A stretch of 64,000 nt of DNA. It comes from Desulfovibrio sp. (GTDB taxonomy: Bacteria; Desulfobacterota; Desulfovibrionia; Desulfovibrionales; Desulfovibrionaceae). The notes beneath the pieces were generated by a model. It had not been told where the DNA came from, did no database searches, and was given only the letters and a program-made list of their open reading frames with translations. The first letter of the stretch is position 1. Every line of letters starts with the position of its first letter. The position numbers and the translations under genes were made by a program. Of this stretch, positions 47,240-57,200 are shown piece after piece. The stretch is from NCBI RefSeq assembly GCF_019422935.1, contig NZ_JAHZCJ010000004.1:200933-264932 (forward strand). Reading direction: 5' to 3'.

Positions 47240-48049
47240 ATGTCACAAACATCTTCTTGCGAGCTTGATGTTCTCGATCTTGTGCCTTTTGGGCAGACCG
47301 GCAACGAAAGCCGCTTTTTTGCGTTGCGCCTCTCCCGCCCCGAGTGGACTCGGTGGCGGCCTGGGCAGTTTGTCATGATCCGTCCCCGAAATTTCGGGCT
47401 GGATATCCCCTGGGCGCGTCCTCTTGGCATCTGCCATATGACCTCCCGGCATATGATCTGCTTTTTCCAGGTGCGCGGCAAAGGTACGCGGCGCATGTCC
47501 GAGCTGCGCTCCGGCGACAAGGTGCGCGTATGGGGGCCGCTGGGCAACGGGTTTGCCGTTGAGCCGGACACCCCGACCCTGCTGCTGGCAGGCGGCATGG
47601 GCATAGTCCCCTTTGTGGGCTACGTGAGCGAGCATCCGAAGCCGTGGAATGTGTCCATGCTCTTTGGGCACCGCGAGCACATCAGTTGCTATCCAGTGGA
47701 CAGCATCAACGAGCACGTGCCGCTGGACAGCCTGCGCGAAGCGGAATCCGGCGATCTGGATGACTTTATTTTTACCATTCAGGAGCGCATGAGCGAATAC
47801 GCCGAGCAGAAGGGCCTTGTGCTTGCCTGCGGGCCTACCCCCTTTATGCGCACCGTGCAGAAGTTTGCCGCCGAGCTTGGCGTTCGCTGCCAGGTTTCGC
47901 TTGAGAACCGCATGGCCTGCGGTGTGGGTGCATGCCTTGGCTGCGTGACCAAAACCACAGAAGCCTGGCCGGTTGAAGCAAAGCGCGAAGGCCTGGTGCA
48001 GGTGTGCAACCACGGCCCGGTATTCTGGTCGGATCAGGTAGAACTGTAG
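47240..48049 (+). CDS. pyrK: Dihydroorotate dehydrogenase electron transfer subunit
   Basis: A 269-residue flavin/Fe-S reductase. FAD-binding part with RPGQFVMIRP and RPLGICHM, NAD-binding part with LLLAGGMGIVPFVGYV, and near the C-terminus a [2Fe-2S] motif CGVGACLGC plus a later Cys (VCNHG). It carries electrons between PyrD and NAD. No Shine-Dalgarno site precedes the ATG; the predicted promoter makes the mRNA leaderless. Next gene pyrD lies 177 bases on, without a promoter that I can see. Confidence 0.93.
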   Translation: MSQTSSCELDVLDLVPFGQTGNESRFFALRLSRPEWTRWRPGQFVMIRPRNFGLDIPWARPLGICHMTSRHMICFFQVRGKGTRRMSELRSGDKVRVWGPLGNGFAVEPDTPTLLLAGGMGIVPFVGYVSEHPKPWNVSMLFGHREHISCYPVDSINEHVPLDSLREAESGDLDDFIFTIQERMSEYAEQKGLVLACGPTPFMRTVQKFAAELGVRCQVSLENRMACGVGACLGCVTKTTEAWPVEAKREGLVQVCNHGPVFWSDQVEL

Positions 48050-48226
48050 GTTTTGCCTGCGCTTCCTTGATTCCTGAAACGACGTTAACGCCCGCATGCG
48101 GCATCCGTTACGGCCATGGCGCGCCGCACCGGCGAACCGGCGGTCGCGCGTGGGTACGCGAGGGCCTGTCTTGCCAGGCGAAGCCACGCACAAAATGCCG
48201 GATGCCGGCAATCTGGAGAAAGCGGC

Positions 48227-49153
48227 ATGGATCTTTCCGTCACACTCAAGGGGCAGACGCACGATCTGACCCTTAAGAACCCTGTGCTCACGGCTTCAGG
48301 CACCTTCGGCTACGGGCTGGAGTTTGCCTCTTACGGCGATCTTGCATCGCTTGGCGGTCTGGTCGCCAAGGGTCTTTCCCTTTTGCCACGCCAGGGCAAC
48401 GCCACGCCGCGTATTGTGGAAACCACCGCAGGCATGCTCAATGCCGTGGGTCTGCAAAATGACGGAGTCGAGGTTTTCTGCCAAGACAAGCTCCCCCGCC
48501 TGCCCTGGCAGGAAACAGCCATTATCGCCAATATTTACGCCGGTTCGGTGGAGGAATTCGCCGAGCTTGCCGCCCGCCTCAATGCGGAAGAAGGCGTTGC
48601 CGCCCTTGAGGTGAACGTCTCCTGCCCCAACGTCAAGGAGGGCGGCGTGTTGTTTGGCCAGGATCCGGCGCTTGCCGCCCAGGTTACGGCTGCCGTGCGT
48701 CGCGCCGCGCCGGGCAAGCACGTTATGGTCAAGCTCTCGCCCAACGTGACGGATATCGCCCTTATGGCCCGCAGCGTTGAAGACGCAGGCGCGGACAGCA
48801 TCTCGTGCATCAACACGCTGCTCGGCATGTCTGTGGATCTGAACAGCCGCAAGCCCTCGCTGGCCAACGTGGTGGGCGGGCTTTCCGGCCCTGCCATCAA
48901 GCCCGTGGCCCTGCGCTGCGTGTGGCAGGTGGCCCGCGCCGTGAATATCCCCGTTATCGGTATTGGCGGTATTGTCACCGCCGAGGACGCGCTGGAATTT
49001 TTGCTGGTAGGCGCGCGCGCCGTGCAGGTTGGCACGGGCAACTTCATGCGGCCCGACTGCGCCTTTGCCCTGGCAGAAGAACTCCCCGCCCTGTGTGAAA
49101 AGCTGGGCATTGAAGACCTGGGCGCTTATTGCGGCAGCCTGGATTTGGACTAA
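48227..49153 (+). CDS. pyrD: Dihydroorotate dehydrogenase, class 1B catalytic subunit
   Basis: A 308-residue FMN enzyme that oxidises dihydroorotate to orotate in pyrimidine synthesis. NPVLTASGTFGYG near the N-terminus, EVNVSCPNVKEGG with the active-site Cys 133 (class 1 uses Cys), VKLSPNVTD, INTLLGMSVD and the FMN-binding GIGGI and QVGTG motifs. With PyrK it forms the 1B type. ATG 48227 is placed by GGAG; an in-frame upstream extension is Arg-rich and unlikely. Confidence 0.97.
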   Translation: MDLSVTLKGQTHDLTLKNPVLTASGTFGYGLEFASYGDLASLGGLVAKGLSLLPRQGNATPRIVETTAGMLNAVGLQNDGVEVFCQDKLPRLPWQETAIIANIYAGSVEEFAELAARLNAEEGVAALEVNVSCPNVKEGGVLFGQDPALAAQVTAAVRRAAPGKHVMVKLSPNVTDIALMARSVEDAGADSISCINTLLGMSVDLNSRKPSLANVVGGLSGPAIKPVALRCVWQVARAVNIPVIGIGGIVTAEDALEFLLVGARAVQVGTGNFMRPDCAFALAEELPALCEKLGIEDLGAYCGSLDLD

Positions 49154-49155
49154 TC

Positions 49156-50286
49156 ATGTCGCTTACCGTTATCCCCGCCCGCTCCAAGCAGGAATTTGAC
49201 CAGTTCATGGATTTGCCGTGGAGCCTGTATGAACGTGGCTCCCTGTGGACGCCTGGCCTTAAAAGTCAGGATCGTGAACTGCTCACGCCCGGTGAACATC
49301 CCTTTTGGGAAAGCGCCCGCCGCGAACTCTTTCTTGTCTTGCGCGATGGCCGCGCCATTGGCCGTATAGCCGCAATTGTGGACGAAAAGTACAATGCCTA
49401 TGCCAATGAAAAGTGCGGGGCCTTCGGCTTTTTTGAATGCGCCAATGATCCTGAGGCCGCCCACGCTCTGCTGGATGCGGCGCACGACTGGCTGGCCGAG
49501 CAGGGCATGCGCTTTATGCGCGGGCCGCTGAATCCTTCGGCCAACTATACCTGCGGCCTGCTGGTGCACGGTTTTGACCTTGCGCCCACCATCATGATGC
49601 CCTGGAATCCGCCGTATTACGCAGAACTGCTCGAAACGTGGCATCTGCGCAAAGAGCAGGATCTTTTCGCCTACCAGATTGAACGCTCGCGCCTCACGCC
49701 GCCGGAATGGCTCAGTGAGGAAGTGACGCGTCTCAAGGCCGAGGCGCGCTTTACCTGCCGCACCTCCAGCAAGGCCACACTGGCGGAGGATATCCGCGCC
49801 ATGCTGGAGCTGTACAAGGTTTCCTGGGCCAAGAACTGGGGTTTTTCTCCTCTATCTGACGGAGAGGCGGAGCAGCACGTCAAGGAACTCAAAAGCGTTC
49901 TTGATCCGGAATTTTTTGTGCTGTTCTTCCACAATAACCAACCAGCCGCAGGCATGGTGGCCCTGCCGGACATGGCCCCGCTCTTGCGGCGGCTCAACGG
50001 CAAGCTGGGCATCTCAGCCTTGTGGCACTGGTGGCAGTCCCGCGCAGAAATTCGCGGCGGCTATCGTATCATTCTTTTTGGTATTCGCGAAGAATTCCGC
50101 CTCATGGGTCTGCCCTTGCTGCTGCTCGACTTCATGCTGGAAAAGGCGCGTCAGCACCCGCATTTTCAGTGGGTTGAGGGTTCCTGGGTGCTGGAAGACA
50201 ACACGCCCGTCAATGATCTGCTCGAAGATTTCTCGGGCGAGCTTACCAAGCGTTACCGCATCTATCGTAGGGAGATTCAGTCGTGA
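49156..50286 (+). CDS. GNAT-like N-acyltransferase, YghO-like
   Basis: A 376-residue protein. The first half holds FLVLRDGRAIGRIAAIVDEKYN and GFFECANDPEAAHALLDAAHDWL and the rest LNPSANYTCGLLVHGF and GFSPLSDGEAEQHVKELK, as in the GNAT-fold group related to E. coli YghO. Acyl donor and acceptor are unknown. Start ATG is 2 bases after pyrD, so the two are coupled. Not part of pyrimidine synthesis by known chemistry. Confidence 0.7.
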   Translation: MSLTVIPARSKQEFDQFMDLPWSLYERGSLWTPGLKSQDRELLTPGEHPFWESARRELFLVLRDGRAIGRIAAIVDEKYNAYANEKCGAFGFFECANDPEAAHALLDAAHDWLAEQGMRFMRGPLNPSANYTCGLLVHGFDLAPTIMMPWNPPYYAELLETWHLRKEQDLFAYQIERSRLTPPEWLSEEVTRLKAEARFTCRTSSKATLAEDIRAMLELYKVSWAKNWGFSPLSDGEAEQHVKELKSVLDPEFFVLFFHNNQPAAGMVALPDMAPLLRRLNGKLGISALWHWWQSRAEIRGGYRIILFGIREEFRLMGLPLLLLDFMLEKARQHPHFQWVEGSWVLEDNTPVNDLLEDFSGELTKRYRIYRREIQS

Positions 50287-51374
50287 CCATGACTGAAAGC
50301 GCCGTATATACTCCGCATCTGGCGGGTAAAAAAGTGCTGCTTACGGGCGGCACTGGTTTTGTGGGGCGGCATCTGCTGCCGCAACTGCTGGAAGCCGGAG
50401 CGCAGGTCACCTGCCTCACGCGGGCTGCCTCGCGTACCGGGCATCTGCCTGCGGGCGTGGAAACAGCCCAGGCCGATCTGAGCACGGGGCGGGGGCTTGC
50501 AGAAGCCCTGCACGGCAAGGATGTGGTCATCCACATGGCGGCTTTGCTTTTTGGCCTTGGCTGGCAGGATTATCTGCGGGCCAATGCCCTTGCCGCGCGC
50601 AGCATGGCCAGCGTCATAACCAGCCTTGCCCGTGAGGGAAAGATGGGTGCGGATTTTCGTTTTGTGCTGGTTTCAAGCCTCGCGGCAACTGGCCCCAGCG
50701 ACACTGCCCCCGGTGTGGACGATGCCACGCCGCCTGCGCCGGTTTCCGCCTACGGCTGGTCAAAAATGCTTACCGAGCAGGTGCTTGGGCGCGCTCTTGG
50801 GCAAAGCCTTGTAACACTGCGTCCGCCCATCATTTATGGCTCGGGCGACAAGGGCCTGCTGCCGGTATTTCAGGGGGTTATGCGTGCCCATGTGGCCGTG
50901 AGCCCCGGCGCAGGGCGCGAGTTCCCGGTCAGCGCCGTGCATGCGGACGACATGGCTCAGGCAGTGCTGTGCGCATGCAAACCCGAAGCCAGCGGCGTTT
51001 ATCATCTGAGTGACGGCGAGGCCTATACCATGTCCGGCTTTTGCCGGGTCATGGGCGCAGCGGTGGACAAGGCCCTTGGCCGCGCACCCCGCAAGGTGCG
51101 CGTAGTGCGCATGCCTTTGCCCGTCATGGCTTGTACTGCCGGGCTGTCCACGGCCTTTGCCGTGGCTGCCGATGCCGTGTCCCGCCGCCTTTTAGGGCGT
51201 GGGCTGCGGCGCGCTCCGGCCTGGAATCTGGACAAATACCGTGAAGCCCGTCAGGCTGGGTGGCTGTGCGACAACAGCCGCATCTGCCGCGAACTGGGCT
51301 TTGCGCCGCGCGTGAGCCTTGAGGCAGGTATGACCGAAGCCGTCGACGGCTACCGCCGCGAGGGCTGGTTGTGA
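50283..51374 (+). CDS. NAD(P)-dependent epimerase/dehydratase (extended SDR)
   Basis: A 363-residue extended SDR. Rossmann GGTGFVGRHLLPQL near residue 22, catalytic YGWSK, RPPIIYGSGDKGLLP, and SAVHADDMAQAV match the family. C-terminal helices (PVMACTAGLSTAFAVAADAV) suggest membrane contact as in some sterol- or quinone-sugar reductases. Starts with GTG in GTGA overlapping the previous stop; AGGGAG lies 8 bases upstream. Substrate unknown. Confidence 0.85.
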   Translation: MTMTESAVYTPHLAGKKVLLTGGTGFVGRHLLPQLLEAGAQVTCLTRAASRTGHLPAGVETAQADLSTGRGLAEALHGKDVVIHMAALLFGLGWQDYLRANALAARSMASVITSLAREGKMGADFRFVLVSSLAATGPSDTAPGVDDATPPAPVSAYGWSKMLTEQVLGRALGQSLVTLRPPIIYGSGDKGLLPVFQGVMRAHVAVSPGAGREFPVSAVHADDMAQAVLCACKPEASGVYHLSDGEAYTMSGFCRVMGAAVDKALGRAPRKVRVVRMPLPVMACTAGLSTAFAVAADAVSRRLLGRGLRRAPAWNLDKYREARQAGWLCDNSRICRELGFAPRVSLEAGMTEAVDGYRREGWL

Positions 51375-53371
51375 AGATCACCATACAGGAACTTTCCAAG
51401 GCATTTGGCGGACGGGACATCCTCAGCAACTTCTCGCTGGAAGTGGATCCCGGTGTGCGGCTGTGCGTTTGCGGGCCCAACGGTACGGGCAAGTCCACCT
51501 TGCTGCGCCTTCTGGCCGGGGTGGAAAGCCCTGACGGCGGTCGGGTAATACTGCCGCGCGGCTGCCGCCTGGGTTTTGTGGAGCAGGAGCTTTCAGAGGA
51601 ATCCCTCGAAACGCCGCTGCTGACCTATGTGCTGGACGTGCTGCACGACTGGAGCGACTTTTGGGCTGAATGGGAAGAAGCCGCCGCCAGCAAGGACGAA
51701 TCACGCCTGACTTCCCTGATGCACCGTCAGGGCGAGCTTGAGGCTCTTTACGGCTACAATCCCGAGCATCGGGCCAAGGCCGTGCTTTCCGGTCTGGGCT
51801 TTGCAGAAAACAAGTGGAACCGCACCCTGCGCGAACTCTCCGGCGGCTGGCGCGAGCGCGCCAAGCTGGCCCGTGTGCTCACCGCCGGCGCCGATGTGTT
51901 GCTGCTGGACGAACCCACCAACCATCTCGACGTGGAAGCCGTGGAGTGGCTGGAGTCCTTTCTCATGGACTTCAGCGGCGCACTGGTATTTGTGGCCCAT
52001 GACCGTGTGTTTATGGATAATGTCGGCACGCACGTTCTCTACCTCGGGCTGTCCAGGCCCGTGTTCCGCAAGGCCACCTACACGCAGTTTCTGACCCTTC
52101 AGGACGAATACAACGCCCAGCGTGAGCGTGAAGCCCGCGCCCTCAAGGAAGACCTTGACCGCAAGATGGCCTTTGTGGAGCGTTTTCGCGCCAAGGCCAC
52201 AAAGGCCCGCCAGGCGGGTTCCCGGATGAAGATGGCTAAAAAGCTCGAAAAAGAGCTGGAAGACTACAGACCGGAACCCAAGCGCAAGGAGCTGAATTTC
52301 AGCTGGCCCGAAGCTCCGCATTCAGAAAAGATTGTGCTGTCTGTCGCGGATCTGGAATTTCATTTTGGCGATGGCAAAACCATGTGGCCGCCCCTGACAC
52401 TGACCCTGTTCCGTGGGCAGCGGGTGGCGCTGGTGGGGCACAACGGCTGCGGCAAGTCCACCCTGCTCAAGCTGCTGGCCGGTACGCTGGAACGCTGCGG
52501 TGGCAATATGGTCACGGCATCGCAAATGCGCATGGGCTACTATACCCAGCATCAGATGGACACCTTGCGGGGCGATACCACGGTGCTTGGCGAAATTCGC
52601 CGTCTTTCAGACCCGCGCACCACGGAAGAAGAGCTGATGAGTGTTCTCGGGCTCTTCATGCTGGGGCAGGATTATTTTGAACGGCAGGTGAGCGCCCTTT
52701 CGGGCGGCGAAAAAAGTCGCCTAGTGCTGGCAACGCTGTTTTTGAAGCGCTGCAATTTTCTGCTGCTGGACGAACCCACCAACCATCTTGATCTCGAAAG
52801 TCGCGAAGCCCTGGTGAGTGCGCTACAGAAGTTTAACGGCACCCTGCTCATGGTGGCGCATGACCGCTGGCTGCTCTCGCAGGTAGGGGCTGAAGCGTGG
52901 GAACTCAATGAGAACGGACTGACCGTATTCCCCGACTTTGCCTCGTATGACGAGAACCGCCGCGCCCGGCAGAACGGTTTGGGCGAAAGCCCCCTGAGTG
53001 CCGTCAATGCAGCGGGCAACAGCGCCCGGGAGACGGACGCGCCCGCCGCGCAGCCATTGTCGCGCGATGAACAGAAGCGCATCAAACGCGAACAGGCCGA
53101 CAGGCGCAATGCCCTGCACAAGGAGCTGAAGCCCCTGCAAAACCGTTACGAAGCGCTGGAAACAGAGTTTGCCTCGGTACTTGACCAGCAGACCCTTGTG
53201 GAAGGCCAACTGGCCGACCCGGATGTGTACGCCGACCACGCCCGTTCCAGCGATCTGCTCAAAACCTTTGAATCGTGCAAGCAGCGCAGCGAAGCCATTT
53301 TTGAAGAAATGACCACGCTTGAAGAAAATATGACGGCTGTGCGGGAAAAGTGGAACGTGGAGCAGGATTGA
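51371..53371 (+). CDS. ABC-F family ATPase (Uup/Ets-like)
   Basis: A 666-residue protein with two ABC domains, no membrane helices and a linker between. First: GPNGTGKSTLLRLL, LSGGWRERAKLARVL, LLLDEPTNHLDVEAV. Second: GHNGCGKSTLLKLL, LSGGEKSRLVLATLF, LLLDEPTNHLDLESR. A coiled-coil tail follows residue about 580, as in Uup-like members. Acts on the ribosome. GTG start overlaps the preceding TGA. Last gene of the coupled operon. Confidence 0.93.
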   Translation: MKITIQELSKAFGGRDILSNFSLEVDPGVRLCVCGPNGTGKSTLLRLLAGVESPDGGRVILPRGCRLGFVEQELSEESLETPLLTYVLDVLHDWSDFWAEWEEAAASKDESRLTSLMHRQGELEALYGYNPEHRAKAVLSGLGFAENKWNRTLRELSGGWRERAKLARVLTAGADVLLLDEPTNHLDVEAVEWLESFLMDFSGALVFVAHDRVFMDNVGTHVLYLGLSRPVFRKATYTQFLTLQDEYNAQREREARALKEDLDRKMAFVERFRAKATKARQAGSRMKMAKKLEKELEDYRPEPKRKELNFSWPEAPHSEKIVLSVADLEFHFGDGKTMWPPLTLTLFRGQRVALVGHNGCGKSTLLKLLAGTLERCGGNMVTASQMRMGYYTQHQMDTLRGDTTVLGEIRRLSDPRTTEEELMSVLGLFMLGQDYFERQVSALSGGEKSRLVLATLFLKRCNFLLLDEPTNHLDLESREALVSALQKFNGTLLMVAHDRWLLSQVGAEAWELNENGLTVFPDFASYDENRRARQNGLGESPLSAVNAAGNSARETDAPAAQPLSRDEQKRIKREQADRRNALHKELKPLQNRYEALETEFASVLDQQTLVEGQLADPDVYADHARSSDLLKTFESCKQRSEAIFEEMTTLEENMTAVREKWNVEQD

Positions 53372-53492
53372 CCGACAGGTTTTGCGGGCACCCCCACAAA
53401 GGCGTTGCGTGACGTAACAGCTTGGTGCAACAGTATAAATACGTTTTCACCCCAAATTGCTCCAGGGCCGCGTGCCCGGTGTGGAGAGTGGC

Positions 53493-53900
53493 ATGCAACA
53501 TATAGAAGTAGCTGCGGGTATCATTTGGCGGGGCAAGAGGTTTCTGGCCAGCCAGCGCCTCAGCGACAAGCCTCTTGAAGGATACTGGGAATTTCCCGGC
53601 GGCAAACTTGAAGCCGGAGAAAGCCCGGAAGACGCCCTCAAACGCGAACTGGCTGAAGAGCTGGGCGTAGGCGTGCGCCAGGTCGTGTTCTGGAAAAGCC
53701 TTGATCACGAATATGTGGAGCGCGGCTTCAGCGTGCGGCTGTATTTTTTTCATGTCACCGAATTCGTGGGCGAACCCTGTGGCGAAGAAGGGCAGAACCT
53801 GCGGTGGGTAGAGCCGCAGGAGGCCTTTGCCCTCGGTTTTTTGCCTGCCGATGCTGTGGTGCTTGAAGAACTCATAGCGAGGCAACCGAGCATTCTTTGA
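53493..53900 (+). CDS. Nudix hydrolase, MutT-like
   Basis: A 135-residue Nudix enzyme. The Nudix box is complete at GGKLEAGESPEDALKREL plus AEELGV, with metal-binding Glu residues. IEVAAGIIWRGKRFLASQR starts the fold. It likely cleaves 8-oxo-dGTP or another nucleoside diphosphate derivative. GGAG lies 7-8 bases before ATG 53493. The gene follows the ABC-F gene by 121 bases and has its own terminator. Confidence 0.9.
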   Translation: MQHIEVAAGIIWRGKRFLASQRLSDKPLEGYWEFPGGKLEAGESPEDALKRELAEELGVGVRQVVFWKSLDHEYVERGFSVRLYFFHVTEFVGEPCGEEGQNLRWVEPQEAFALGFLPADAVVLEELIARQPSIL

Positions 53901-53946
53901 TAATCTTCGTGATATGCCTCCCCTCGTAGTGAATATTTTTTGTTTT

Positions 53947-53971
53947 AGCCCGCCTATGGTGGGCTTTTTTT
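53947..53971 (+). terminator. Terminator after Nudix gene
   Basis: AGCCCGCC and GGTGGGCT pair (one G-T) around TAT, followed by seven Ts. Confidence 0.85.
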
Positions 53972-54094
53972 ATGGGCAGGGGAATTTGGGTGCAACTGGC
54001 GGTGGAAATGTTCTCCGCAAAAAGGTAGCCTGAAATCAACATTTATCGAAACCGCCACTGCTTACTGCTTTTTCCAAAAAATTCGGGAGAGGCT

Positions 54095-54181
54095 ATGCGA
54101 ATGCTGTCAGCGGAACGGCGGGCTACACCCTGCAAGCCCTGCCGCATCATTTATCCCTTCCTCAACGGTGTCGGCGTGTAG
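54095..54181 (+). CDS. Possible 28-residue small protein
   Basis: A short frame begins with ATG 5 bases after GGAG (in GGGAGAGG). The peptide has a CKPC motif and ends at TAG 58 bases before the GGDEF-EAL gene. I recognise no family; chance is possible, and the evidence is the ribosome site alone. Confidence 0.25.
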   Translation: MRMLSAERRATPCKPCRIIYPFLNGVGV

Positions 54182-54239
54182 CCTTGCGTGTTACTCAGGC
54201 GGCCTGCCTTGGCAGGCCCGCACACCGGACAGGTGATCT

Positions 54240-57200
54240 ATGCGTATAAAGCAGCTTTCCTTTATTGTGTGCGCCGCCATAGTCGGGCTGTTCGTGCTTA
54301 TTTCCTACGTCACGTCCGAGCTTGTGGTGGTGCGCGGCGTGGATGCCATTGAGAGCAACAGTTCCGCCGAAAAAATGAAGCAGTTGCGCAACCACATCCA
54401 TGCGCAGGAAACACAGCTAAGCCATATCGCCGTGGACTGGGCATGCTGGGATGACGCCTACCGGTTCATGCAGGACAATAATGATGAATTTGTCCGAACC
54501 AACCTGCGGCAGCAGATGCTGGCAAAGTTGAATCTGTCGTCCATTGCCTACGTCAGCAGAAATGCCGCAAACGTATATATGGTTGAAGAGGATGCGGACT
54601 GGCGCAAGCCTGGGCATACAGCCGAGGTGCAACGCCTTTACGGGCAACTGGTCAACAGGCTGGAGGGCAGTTCGGAAGAAGGCCTTGCAGGGATCATGAT
54701 GATTGGTTCTGTGCCGCATATTGTTGCGGCCCAGAAAATACGCGATACGGCCATGCTGCTGCCCGCCAATGGTGTGGTTTTTATGACCCGCGCCATTGAT
54801 GCGGATTTTATAAAGGATGTGGAACACGATACGCTGCTGCGCTTTACCGTGCTGCCGGTGGAAGCGTTCAACAGCCTGCCCATGGCTGCGGATGATGTGA
54901 ACGGCTTCAAAATAGTGCGCGAAGACGGCAGCATCAATTCATATTCGGTGATGCGCGATGTGTTTGATTGTGCGGCCTTTTGTCTGCGGCTCGTCACAGG
55001 CCGGGAAATTGCCCAGCTTGGCAAACGCATGTTTTTGCAGAATTTTATTCTGATTGTTGTCACTGGCATGGGGATGCTGATTGCGTTTCTGGTGTTTACA
55101 GAAAAGCAGATACTCAGGCGCATTCTCTCCATGCAGCGGCAGGCGCAGCATATTGAAAAAAGCAGCGAGCCACTGAAAAAGATTGATATTCAGGGCGATG
55201 ACGAAATATTTGACCTCTCCCTGAAGATCAACAGCATGATCGACGCCCTGCAATCCAACGAAAAGTTTTTGCAACAGACCCTGGATACTCTTCAGGCTGG
55301 CGTAATCACCATTGAGCCAGGCAGTCTGAAAGTGCGCAGCATCAATGCGTTCGCGCAGCAGTTCATCGGCCTGCCCGCCGATGAAATTGTTGGCAAACCC
55401 TGCCATGAGTTTATCTGCCCAGGCGGGGTGGATCTCTGCCCCATGGGCAAGGACAATCCCAAGGGCGAGCTGCTCGCGGGCCAGCTGACGTCAGTAGACG
55501 GCACCATGAAGACCATCGTCAAATCCGTGCGCGCCATTGAGATGAAGGGTGAAGAGATTTTTCTGGAATCGTTTGTGGACATAACGGATCTGGAAACAAC
55601 GCGTAAGGAGCTGCAACGCTCGGAAGAACGGTACAAGACCCTGTTCATGAACACCGGTACGGCAACGGCGGTTATCAGCAGTACCGGGCTGATATTTTTG
55701 ACAAATACGGAATTTTCCAACCTTGTGGGCATGCCGCCGGATGAGATTGAAGGAAAGCTCTTCATAACCAGATTTTTGGGTAAAGGCGAAGGGCATTCGC
55801 CGCTGTCGTTCGGCTCTTCTGCAACACGAGGCAGTGAAAAATACGAAGCAGAAATCCGGAGCAGCACGGGAAAAACCATCAATGTGCTGGTAACCCGGGC
55901 AAAAGTCCCAGAGAGCGGCCTGTCAGTCATTTCCCTGCTGGATATTTCGGAACGTTCGGCGATGGAGAGGGAGCTGGCCTACAGGGCTAACCACGACCTG
56001 CTCACGGGGCTTGCCAACAAGGCTCTGGTGGCAACGCGGCTCATGGCCGCCATGCAGGATGTGCATGAATCCGGGGGCATGGTTGGTTTGCTGCTCATCG
56101 ACCTTGACCGTTTCAAGCAGGTGAATGACAGTTTCGGGCATTCGCTGGGCGACAAGCTCCTGCGGCAGGCTGCGGAGCGCCTGACATACCTGGCGCGGCA
56201 GGATGACTGCGTGGCCCGGACTGGCGGCGATGAATTTGTCATTGTTGTGGGCAAAACGCAGGGCAAGATCCAGCTTGAGGCCCTTGCAAACAATGTGCTG
56301 CATTCGTTGAACCGCTGCTTTTACGTGGACGAATACTCCATCTATCTGAGCGCAAGTATTGGCATTGCTTGCTATCCTGGCGATGGCACAACCGTGGAGG
56401 CGCTGATGCAAAGCGCCGACCTTGCCATGTACAGAGCCAAGGCCAAGGGCAAGAACACGTATACGTTTTTTACAGAAGACCTCACGGTGGCGGCCAACGA
56501 CCGCATGGTCCTGGAAACTGAGCTTTTCCGCGCCATGGACAGTGCCGCCTTTGAGGTGCACTACCAGCCCAAGATTGATATCGCCAACGGCGCAGTTGCA
56601 GGCTGTGAAGCTCTGGTGCGCTGGAAGCGCGCTGACGGCACGTGGATTCCTCCCTCAGTGTTTATTCCTCTGGCTGAAGAAACCGGGCTTGTGCGTCGGC
56701 TCGACATGTACGTGCTGCGCAAGGCGTGTCGGCAACAAAGGGAGTGGAGGGAGCAGGGCCTTGGGAATGTTCATATGTCAGTGAACATGTCCGGTCGCAG
56801 CATCATCGCTGAAACATTTGTGGATGATGTGCTGGACGTGCTGGGCCGGGAAGATGTGCGCCCCGAGCATCTGGGCATGGAAATCACCGAAACGGCCTTT
56901 ATGTCCAATATGGCGGAGGCGTCGCGGGCCATTGCGGCATTGAGCGAGCAGGGGATACAGATTTATCTGGATGACTTTGGAACCGGGTATTCATCGTTGT
57001 ACTACCTGCATACCATGCCTATTGCCAGCCTGAAAATCGACAAGTCCTTCATTGACGGTATCAACGCGCCGTTCAATGCTTCCAATGAGCTTGTCAAAAC
57101 CGTACTGACTCTCGCCTCAGGCCTTGGCATGTCAACAGTGGCAGAAGGCGTTGAAACGCTGGAGCAGCTTGATTTTCTGGCGACCAATGGTTGCGGCGTC

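Larger units (their letters stand above)
53901..54239. other. Region between Nudix gene and GGDEF-EAL gene
   Basis: These 339 bases carry the Nudix terminator at the left end and one small ORF (54095-54181). No c-di-GMP riboswitch pattern and no convincing promoter was recognised. Confidence 0.45.

Noticed and set aside
53901..54239. A c-di-GMP riboswitch before the GGDEF-EAL gene
   Set aside because: The conserved sequence blocks of the known classes were not found.
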